DNA of 16,697 nt from Actinomycetales bacterium (GTDB taxonomy: Bacteria > Actinomycetota > Actinomycetes > S36-B12), in assembly GCA_017849335.1 (NCBI GenBank), contig JAFIHP010000048.1:1-16697 (forward strand), written 5' to 3'. Positions 1 to 5,135 of the stretch are shown here, in pieces. Each line of letters opens with the position of its first letter. Positions within the stretch are counted from its first letter, which is position 1. The translations under genes were made by a program, and so were the position numbers. Below the pieces are notes generated by a model that ran no database searches, was not told the DNA's origin, and was given only the letters and a program-made list of their open reading frames with translations.

Positions 1-2
1 CA

Positions 3-335
3 GTCTTCTACCCCGCGATCCGCGACTGCGTAGAGATGCTCGACGTGAACGAGGCCTACGAGGAGCACCACGTGGCCAAGTTCCTGATCGGCGAGCTGGA
101 GGCGATGGACCCCGACGACGACTACTACGAGGCCAAGGCCGTCGTCCTCATGGAGGCCGTGGAGCACCACATCGAGGAGGAAGAGGGAGAGCTCTTCCCC
201 GACGTCCGCGAGGCACTCGGGCGGAACCGGCTCCAGGAGATCGGCCTCGCGCTCCTCGAGGCCAAGGCGCGCGCGACCGAAGGTGGGGCATCGCGCGACG
301 CCTCCGCCACCGCCACCGGCGCACGTCGCCGGTGA
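3..335 (+). CDS. Hemerythrin HHE domain protein, 5'-truncated by window edge
   Basis: This is the C-terminal part of a hemerythrin-like four-helix bundle that binds a non-haem di-iron centre and usually serves O2, NO or redox sensing or iron storage. The frame is open to the left edge and reads VFYPAIRDCVEML before the first internal ATG at 36, so that ATG is unlikely to be the start. The FYPAI segment is the usual end of the second helix. An EEHH motif follows, then EHHIEEEEGELFP, which contains the family HxxxE iron-ligand pattern. The tail after about position 260 is Ala/Arg-rich and probably disordered. The gene ends 42 bases before the 378 membrane peptide, in the same direction, so cotranscription is plausible. 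The family call is firm; the specific role is unknown. Confidence 0.85.
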   Translation, partial: VFYPAIRDCVEMLDVNEAYEEHHVAKFLIGELEAMDPDDDYYEAKAVVLMEAVEHHIEEEEGELFPDVREALGRNRLQEIGLALLEAKARATEGGASRDASATATGARRR

Positions 336-377
336 GCGGGGCGGCCATCGGCTCCACCTCCTAGGCGATCGCTCGAC

Positions 378-470
378 ATGATCGAGGGCCTCCCCCTTCT
401 TGCCGGGTGGCTCGAGTTCGGCGTGTTGATGGCGGTGCTGGGGTGGCTGCTCCTGCGGCGGCGGCCGTGA
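378..470 (+). CDS. 30-aa single-pass membrane peptide
   Basis: A short frame starts at ATG 378 and ends with TGA 468-470. It encodes a 30-residue peptide beginning MIEGLPLLAGWLEFGVLM and ending WLLLRRRP. Residues ~5-26 are hydrophobic enough to span a membrane once, and the Arg-Arg-Arg end predicts a cytoplasmic C-terminus. Its stop overlaps the GTG that I take as the start of the lipoprotein (GTGA at 467-470), the same coupling used by the next genes in the chain. There is no strong ribosome binding site. I do not recognise a family. It may be a membrane microprotein acting with the NRAMP-like transporter, or only a leader cistron for the lipoprotein. The evidence is the composition and the overlap, so existence is moderately likely and function unknown. 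Confidence 0.5.
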   Translation: MIEGLPLLAGWLEFGVLMAVLGWLLLRRRP

Positions 471-934
471 GGTGGACAGCCCCCGGAGTAGGGGCCATCG
501 CTCTGGCGCTGCTCCTCTGCTCGTGCGCTGCGCCGCGTGACGACCCCGAGGCATACCTCGGGGACTCGCTGAGCACGGTCGAGACCGTCGCGTCCTACGT
601 GGCCACGGCACAGCTCACGGCCTCAGCCGTGCGCGACGGCCGAGTCTTCGTGCCGAGCGCGAACGTCGTTCTCTCCGAGACGATGCAGTCGCTCTCCGAC
701 ACGGTGAGCACCTACGGCCTCGTCGAGCCACCCGATGAGCGCTCGCCCATGCGCGCCCAGGTCCTCGACGTGAGCCGTCGCGCGGAGGATTCGGTCTTCT
801 CCACGCTGACGGCCGTGCGCCGGGGCGACACCGCCGCGCTCGATGCATCCATCGACCGGCTCACGGCTGTAGACGCCGACCTGTCGTCGCTGGCAACCCG
901 TCTCGAGGACCCCTCAGGACGGAGGGGCGAATGA
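467..934 (+). CDS. Putative lipoprotein, unknown function
   Basis: A 155-residue protein with a textbook lipoprotein signal: MRWT, then a hydrophobic run, then LLLCSC-A, where the second Cys fits the +1 lipid-modified residue of the lipobox (L-C-S-C). I chose GTG 467 over the upstream in-frame GTG 407. It puts the signal peptide at the true N-terminus and overlaps the stop of the 30-aa peptide; a start at 407 would add an Ala/Arg-rich stretch before the signal. The mature part is helical and rich in Asp, Ser, Thr and Ala, with no Cys or recognisable enzyme motif. It resembles a small extracytoplasmic helical bundle. Its TGA overlaps the ATG of the NRAMP-like gene (ATGA at 931-934). A role as extracytoplasmic partner of that transporter is inferred from coupling only. 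Confidence 0.75.
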   Translation: MRWTAPGVGAIALALLLCSCAAPRDDPEAYLGDSLSTVETVASYVATAQLTASAVRDGRVFVPSANVVLSETMQSLSDTVSTYGLVEPPDERSPMRAQVLDVSRRAEDSVFSTLTAVRRGDTAALDASIDRLTAVDADLSSLATRLEDPSGRRGE

Positions 935-2160
935 AGAAGATGTTCGCCCTCGCCCTCGGGATTCTCACCGCGATCGGCGGCTTCGTCGACATCGGCGACC
1001 TGGTTACCAACGCCGTCGTGGGAAGCAGGTTCGGGCTGAGCCTTGCGTGGGTGGTCGTTCTGGGCGTTGTCGGCATCTGCGTGTTCGCCGAGATGTCCGG
1101 ACGGGTCGCGGCCGTCAGCGGGCGAGCCACGTTCAGTCTCGTCCGGCAACGCCTGGGTCCCCGGCTCGGTTTCGTCAACCTCTGCGGATCGGTTGCCGTC
1201 ACCGCCCTGACCTACATCGCGGAGATCGGTGGCGTGGCCCTCGCCCTCGAGCTCGCGAGCAGCATCAACGCCTACCTGTGGATCCCCGTGGTCGGGCTGC
1301 TCGTGTGGATCGTGCTGTGGAGAGTCAAGTTCGACATCATGGAGAACGTCTTCGGTCTCGCCGGCCTCGCCCTCGTCGTGTTCGGAGTGTCGCTGTGGGC
1401 GTTGAAACCCGACTTCGCCTCGCTGGCGACCCAAGCCCTCCACCCGTCCGTTCCCGCGACGGAGGGCACACCCACCTACCTCTACTACGCCGTCGCCCTC
1501 TTCGGCGCTGCCATGACTCCGTACGAGGTGTTCTTCTTCTCCTCCGGAGGCATCGAGGAGAAGTGGACGGCGAAGGACATCCCCGTCATGCGGTCCAACG
1601 TCTTCGTTGGGTTCCCCCTGGGTGGCCTGATCAGCCTCGCGATCGCCGCCACGTCGATGCTGGTGCTCGGCTCAAGCGGCATTGACGTCGAGAGCCTCGG
1701 CCAGGTGGCACTCCCTGTAGTCGTCGCCCTCGGCAAGGTGGGGTTGATCTTCGCGCTCGTCGGGTTCTTCGCCGCCACCTTCGGCGCGGCATGCGAGACG
1801 GGTCTCTCCGTGGGCTACAGCATCAGCCAGTACTTCGGCTGGCAGTGGGGCAAGTTCGTCGCGCCACGCCGCGCCGCACGATTCCACGTGGTCATGCTCA
1901 TCGCGACGATCATGGCCGTCGGAGTACTCCTGACGACCGCGGACCCCATCAAGGTCACGGAGTACTCGGTGGTCTTCTCTGCCGTCGCGCTACCGTTGAC
2001 GTACCTTCCGATCCTCGTCGTCGCCAACGACACCCGGTACATGGGCGCTCACGTGAACGGACGCCTCGCCAACGTCCTCGGCTCGTTCTACCTGGTCGTC
2101 ATCCTGATCGCGTCCCTCGCCGCCATTCCCCTGATGGTCCTCACGAAGGCTGGCCAATGA
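931..2160 (+). CDS. NRAMP-superfamily metal transporter with altered metal site
   Basis: A 409-residue polytopic membrane protein of the NRAMP/SLC11 superfamily, with about 11 membrane segments. Classical NRAMP proteins import Mn2+ or Fe2+ with protons, using a DPGN motif in TM1 and an MPH motif in TM6. Here the TM1 region reads GGFVDIGDLVTN (D20-I-G-D23) and the TM6 region reads GAAMTPYEVFFFSSG. Aligning GATIMPH on this puts Thr196 at the metal-binding Met and Tyr198 at the His. The first Asp is kept, the Asn has become Asp, and the soft sulfur ligand is lost. This suggests a harder ion (Mg2+ or possibly Mn2+) or another substrate. A good ribosome binding site (GGAGGGG) precedes ATG 931, which overlaps the lipoprotein stop. 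The superfamily is confident; the substrate is open. Confidence 0.88.
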   Translation: MKKMFALALGILTAIGGFVDIGDLVTNAVVGSRFGLSLAWVVVLGVVGICVFAEMSGRVAAVSGRATFSLVRQRLGPRLGFVNLCGSVAVTALTYIAEIGGVALALELASSINAYLWIPVVGLLVWIVLWRVKFDIMENVFGLAGLALVVFGVSLWALKPDFASLATQALHPSVPATEGTPTYLYYAVALFGAAMTPYEVFFFSSGGIEEKWTAKDIPVMRSNVFVGFPLGGLISLAIAATSMLVLGSSGIDVESLGQVALPVVVALGKVGLIFALVGFFAATFGAACETGLSVGYSISQYFGWQWGKFVAPRRAARFHVVMLIATIMAVGVLLTTADPIKVTEYSVVFSAVALPLTYLPILVVANDTRYMGAHVNGRLANVLGSFYLVVILIASLAAIPLMVLTKAGQ

Positions 2161-2555
2161 CCGGAATCCCACGAACGCTCGAGGCGAAACTGCAACTGCT
2201 CGACCACCAGGTGATCGACGTCCACGGCGAGATGGTCTGCATGGTCGACGATCTCGAGCTCCGTCCTGATCGCCGTGGACACCTGCACGTCACCGCCATC
2301 CTGACCGGACCTGGTGCTCTCGGCCCCCGCTGGGGTGGCCGGTTCGGCTCGTGGATCACCGCGGTCTGGCGCAGGCTGCGCGAGGACGCGGATCCGGTCC
2401 CGGGGCGGATCGCGTGGAATGTGGTGACGGGGGTCGACAGTGGCATTCGGCTGAACTGCGCCCGTGCGGACCTGGCGATCGAGGGGCTCGAGACGTGGAC
2501 GGCTGCGCACATCGTGACGCGTATCCCCGGAGCAGGGCATGAGTCAGACGCCTGA
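2157..2555 (+). CDS. PRC-barrel-like protein
   Basis: A 132-residue soluble protein. ATG 2157 overlaps the transporter stop (ATGA), with GAAGG a few bases upstream. The N-terminal ~50 residues (KLQLLDHQVIDVHGEMVCMVDDLEL) have the alternating beta pattern and the LLDxxVIDxxGxxVxxVDDLEL signature of PRC-barrel domains, small beta-barrels also found in RimM and photosynthetic reaction-centre H subunits. A Gly/Pro-rich linker (GPGALGPRWGG) and a Trp/Arg-rich helix follow, then a second beta-rich half. Its function is unknown; in Actinobacteria such proteins often sit beside metal transporters. Translational coupling to the transporter suggests a cytoplasmic partner or regulator. Confidence 0.72.
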   Translation: MTGIPRTLEAKLQLLDHQVIDVHGEMVCMVDDLELRPDRRGHLHVTAILTGPGALGPRWGGRFGSWITAVWRRLREDADPVPGRIAWNVVTGVDSGIRLNCARADLAIEGLETWTAAHIVTRIPGAGHESDA

Positions 2556-2865
2556 CCCGCTGCGACTGAGCGACCTCCTCGGGGCGCGCGTCGTCGAGGA
2601 GTCGTCGACCCTCGGAACGGTCGTCGACGTCCGGCTGGAGCGAATCAGCACCTCCGACGAGATCGTGGTCACCGCGTTGAGGAGTTCCACAGCTCGGTAC
2701 GGGACGAGCCTCGGGTATGGGCGTAAACAGCAACGGGGGCCGTGGATCATCTCCAGACTCCTGCGTCGCCTTCACCGTGATGACCGCTGGATCCCCTGGA
2801 CCGCCGTCGACACCATCTCCGAGGTCGCGGGTGGAGGGTGCGTTGTCACCCTCACGAATCGGTAA
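2539..2865 (+). CDS. Second PRC-barrel-like protein
   Basis: A 108-residue protein overlapping the preceding gene by 17 bases, with GGAG about 8 bases before ATG 2539. LSDLLGARVVEESSTLGTVVDVRLERI at the N-terminus is the PRC-barrel pattern (segment entered as LGARVV...GTVVDVRLE). A Gly/Tyr/Arg-rich loop with a WI-x-S-RLLRRL stretch is followed by RWIPWTAVDTI, the usual closing strand of these barrels. It looks like a diverged paralogue of the upstream gene with the same arrangement: barrel start, basic amphipathic middle, closing strand. The basic middle segment in both could contact membrane or nucleic acid, which is an inference. It is probably the last gene of the transporter operon, because an 81-base gap follows. 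Confidence 0.72.
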   Translation: MSQTPDPLRLSDLLGARVVEESSTLGTVVDVRLERISTSDEIVVTALRSSTARYGTSLGYGRKQQRGPWIISRLLRRLHRDDRWIPWTAVDTISEVAGGGCVVTLTNR

Positions 2866-2874
2866 CCGTTCCTG

Positions 2875-2899
2875 GTTCGGGATACGGGGCCCGGGGTAC
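2875..2899 (+). promoter_or_regulatory. Candidate SigB-like stress promoter
   Basis: GTTC at 2875-2878 and GGGTAC at 2894-2899 are separated by 15 bases. This fits the actinobacterial SigB/SigF-type pattern (G-N-N-T, then 14-16 bases, then GGGTAC/T). It lies in the only sizeable gap of this block, about 48 bases before the start of the small acidic gene. The assignment is by pattern only. Confidence 0.4.
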
Positions 2900-2946
2900 C
2901 CATCGACTGTCATCTCGTCGTGGATTCGGAAGATTGGTGTCACCTC

Positions 2947-3108
2947 ATGACTGAACGATCCGAGACCGACCCGGCCCTCGACCGGGCGAAGAAGGCGTAT
3001 GAGGACGCCGTCGAGCCTGACGCCTCCGAAGGGACGCCAGCGGCCAAGCCCTCCCCTCCCGTGCCGAATCCGGACGAGGACGAGCTCACCGGCATCGCCC
3101 CGGAGTAG
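2947..3108 (+). CDS. Small acidic protein of unknown function
   Basis: A 53-residue protein from ATG 2947 (MTERSETDPALDRAKKAYED...). It is rich in Asp, Glu, Pro and Ala with no Cys, no membrane segment and no recognisable fold; the Pro-rich second half is predicted disordered. An upstream ATG at 2920 in the same frame would add nine residues that overlap the promoter-proximal region, and I prefer 2947. The ribosome binding site is weak. The reading frame has actinobacterial codon character with G/C in third positions. The gene ends four bases before the end of the convergent DUF7218-type gene. The preceding SigB-like motif suggests a general stress role, but this is inference. Confidence 0.55.
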   Translation: MTERSETDPALDRAKKAYEDAVEPDASEGTPAAKPSPPVPNPDEDELTGIAPE

Positions 3109-3112
3109 GCGG

Positions 3113-3355
3113 CTAGGACTTCTCGCTCTTCTTCTTCGCGGCAGTCGCCTTGCCGCCCTTGCGCCCAGCCGCCTTGTGCTGAGCCGTGGTTCCGCCTTGG
3201 TCAGCCTTGCCCGAGCCGGAATGGGACTTCTCGCCGCCGTGCTTCGAGGCGTCCGGGGAGTTGGCGATCTTCGCGGCCCTCTCCTTCGACATGCCCTTGT
3301 CCTTCAACGCCTCGTACTGCTTGTTGTTCTTGGTGTGAGGCTCGCGTTGCGGCAT
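3113..3355 (-). CDS. DUF7218-type small basic protein
   Basis: An 80-residue protein. It begins MPQREPHTKNNKQYEALKD and continues KGMSKERAAKIANSPDAS, the conserved YEALxxxGxSKExAAxIAN block of small actinobacterial proteins now placed in DUF7218, sometimes labelled plasmid stabilisation protein without good proof. The C-terminal half is a low-complexity Gly/Ser/Lys tail ending KKKSEKS, like the tails of H1-like nucleoid proteins. The start at 3355 is supported by GGGAGGAG about 6 bases upstream; a longer in-frame extension to 3784 would run through the divergent phosphatase gene and is rejected. A SigB-like promoter motif lies ~50 bases upstream. DNA binding is plausible from charge; the cellular role is unknown. 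Confidence 0.78.
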   Translation of the reverse strand: MPQREPHTKNNKQYEALKDKGMSKERAAKIANSPDASKHGGEKSHSGSGKADQGGTTAQHKAAGRKGGKATAAKKKSEKS

Positions 3356-3404
3356 CGCAGTCTCCTCCCGGTAGGCGGCGCCAGTCGCCGCGGCCATGCA
3401 GGCA

Positions 3405-3430
3405 ATACCCGACGCGTGCGCGGACGAATC
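3405..3430 (-). promoter_or_regulatory. Candidate SigB-like promoter for the DUF7218-type gene
   Basis: On the minus strand GATT (3430-3427), 16 bases, then GGGTAT (3410-3405), matching the GNNT-N14-16-GGGTAY pattern of actinobacterial general-stress sigma factors. The -10 element is about 50 bases from the ATG at 3355. This is the second such match in 550 bases, each in front of a small gene. It also lies immediately upstream of the divergent phosphatase start. Confidence 0.42.
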
Positions 3431-3433
3431 ACC

Positions 3434-4240
3434 ATGGCCACGAACGGGTACAGGCGCCTCGTGACCGTGCCTCGCTCGTCGCTCGCGCAGGACGCGGCCG
3501 GCGGACCGGGGGCGCTCATCCTTGTCCGGCACGCGGAGAGCGTCGGCAATGTCCTTCGCGAGGAGGCCGAGGCGGCCGGGGCGGCAACCATCCCGATTCC
3601 CGACCGCGACGCCGACGTCGGGCTCACCGGTCTCGGGGAGAGTCAGGCCGCTGCCCTCGGCAGGTGGCTCGCCGACCTTCCCGATACCGACCGACCGACG
3701 GTCGTGTGGACCTCTCCCTACCGGCGTGCCGTCGACACCACCCGAATCGCGCTGCTGACCAGCGGGCTGGATGTCTGCGTCCACGTAGACGAGCGGTTAC
3801 GGGACCGCGAGCTCGGGATCCTCGACCGGTTGACCGCTCACGGCATTCGCCAACGCTTCCCGGACGAGGCCGAACGCCGGCAGTTCCTCGGCAAGTTCTA
3901 CTACCGGCCGCCGGGGGGTGAGTCCTGGGCCGACGTGGTGCTGCGGCTGCGGAGCGTGATCGTGGACATCACGCACGGGTCGCCCACGACGACGCCCCTG
4001 GTGGTCTCCCACGACTCCGTGACGCTCCTCCTGCGGTACGTCCTGGAACGCATGGACGAAGCCGCTCTGCTCGACATCGCCCGCGTCCGCTCCGTGGGAA
4101 ACGCCTCCGTCACCCGCCTCCTGCGCGCGGCTCCCGGCGAGCCGTGGACGGTGGACGCGGACAACGCCCAGCACCACCTGATCGAGCACGGCAGCGTGCC
4201 GACCCAGCACGAAGCGGACCACGATGTCGACCCCGCGTAG
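3434..4240 (+). CDS. Histidine phosphatase superfamily protein
   Basis: A 268-residue member of the phosphoglycerate mutase-like histidine phosphatases. The catalytic signature LILVRHAESVGN gives R32-H33 (nucleophilic His). SPYRRAVDTT (~94-103) supplies the conserved Arg, DERLRDRELG (~119-128) contains the usual acid region, and LVVSHDSV gives the second catalytic His193. The length is close to the family norm, with a 26-residue N-terminal lead and a His/Asp-rich tail. ATG 3434 is the first start after the divergent promoter region; GTG 3460 is a possible alternative. Its 3' end overlaps nnrD by 17 bases. The substrate cannot be told from sequence: phosphosugar, nucleotide or phosphoprotein are all possible. 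Confidence 0.88.
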   Translation: MATNGYRRLVTVPRSSLAQDAAGGPGALILVRHAESVGNVLREEAEAAGAATIPIPDRDADVGLTGLGESQAAALGRWLADLPDTDRPTVVWTSPYRRAVDTTRIALLTSGLDVCVHVDERLRDRELGILDRLTAHGIRQRFPDEAERRQFLGKFYYRPPGGESWADVVLRLRSVIVDITHGSPTTTPLVVSHDSVTLLLRYVLERMDEAALLDIARVRSVGNASVTRLLRAAPGEPWTVDADNAQHHLIEHGSVPTQHEADHDVDPA

Positions 4241-5090
4241 GCCGACGCTCGTGACGCCGGACGTCCTGCGCACCTGGCCGCTGCCCGACCCTGGCAGCTC
4301 CAAGCACGACCGCGGCCACGTGCTCGTCCTCGGCGGATCCGTGGGCAACCCCGGCGCGGTCATACTCGCCGGCACTGCCGCGCTCCGCGTCGGGGCCGGG
4401 GTCCTCGCCCTGGGTGTCGACGAACGCACGGCGGTCGCCGTCGCTGTCGCCGTTCCGGAGGCGTCGGTCATCGGCATCACGTTCGCCGCTCCGGGCGCCG
4501 ACCTCGATCCACGGCTTGACGGCGTCGACGCCGTCGTCGTCGGACCCGGTCTGGACGACGCGGACGACACCTTCCGCCTGCTCGAGGCGCTCGTCGCCGG
4601 CGGTCGCTTCGACGCGCCCCTCGTCCTGGACGCATTCGGCCTCGGAGTGCTCGCGGACCGCCCCGCCGAGTTCCGTCGCCTCTTGCCGTCGGACCTCGTG
4701 CTGACGCCGAACCCTGATGAAGCTCGCCGTCTCCTCGGCGACGACGAAGCGCCCGAGCTGGACGACGCGCCGGCCGTCGCTGCCGCGGTGGCCACGGCCC
4801 GCGACGCGACTGTCGCCTACCAGCGCCACATCAGCACACCGACGGGCGAGGTCTTCCACGTCCCTGACGGTGATCCCGGCCTTGGTACCTGCGGCAGTGG
4901 CGACGTGCTCGCCGGTGCGCTGGGCGGGCTTCTCGCTCGTGGCATGGCTCCCCTCGAGGCGGCCTGCTGGGCGGTCTACCTGCACGCCGCCTCAGGCGAC
5001 CGTCTGTCGCGGGCGATCGGCGGCGTCGGCTACCTCGCCCGCGAGATCGTCGCTGAGCTGCCGCGCACGCTCCGAGACGTCAGCAGCTAA
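4224..5090 (+). CDS. nnrD: ADP-dependent NAD(P)H-hydrate dehydratase
   Basis: A 288-residue ribokinase-like protein that repairs damaged NADHX/NADPHX by dehydration at the expense of ADP. It shows KHDRGHVLVLGG near residues 27-38, the VVVGPGL strand (~104-110), LVLDAFGL (~133-140), LTPNPDEARRLLG (~160-172, where TPHPGE is more usual), and GLGTCGSGDVLAGALGGLLARG with the catalytic Asp227. It lacks the N-terminal NnrE epimerase domain that is fused in many bacteria, so the epimerase would have to be encoded elsewhere. It overlaps the histidine phosphatase by 17 bases, which suggests coexpression. It ends 45 bases from the convergent ATPase gene. Confidence 0.9.
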   Translation: MSTPRRPTLVTPDVLRTWPLPDPGSSKHDRGHVLVLGGSVGNPGAVILAGTAALRVGAGVLALGVDERTAVAVAVAVPEASVIGITFAAPGADLDPRLDGVDAVVVGPGLDDADDTFRLLEALVAGGRFDAPLVLDAFGLGVLADRPAEFRRLLPSDLVLTPNPDEARRLLGDDEAPELDDAPAVAAAVATARDATVAYQRHISTPTGEVFHVPDGDPGLGTCGSGDVLAGALGGLLARGMAPLEAACWAVYLHAASGDRLSRAIGGVGYLAREIVAELPRTLRDVSS

Positions 5091-5135
5091 TGCAGGCGTC
5101 ACCAGGACGACACCGCATCGCGCCGTCCACGACTC

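Noticed and set aside
5091..5135. Bidirectional terminator between nnrD and the ATPase
   Set aside because: No stem-loop of useful length and no T-run in the 45 bases.
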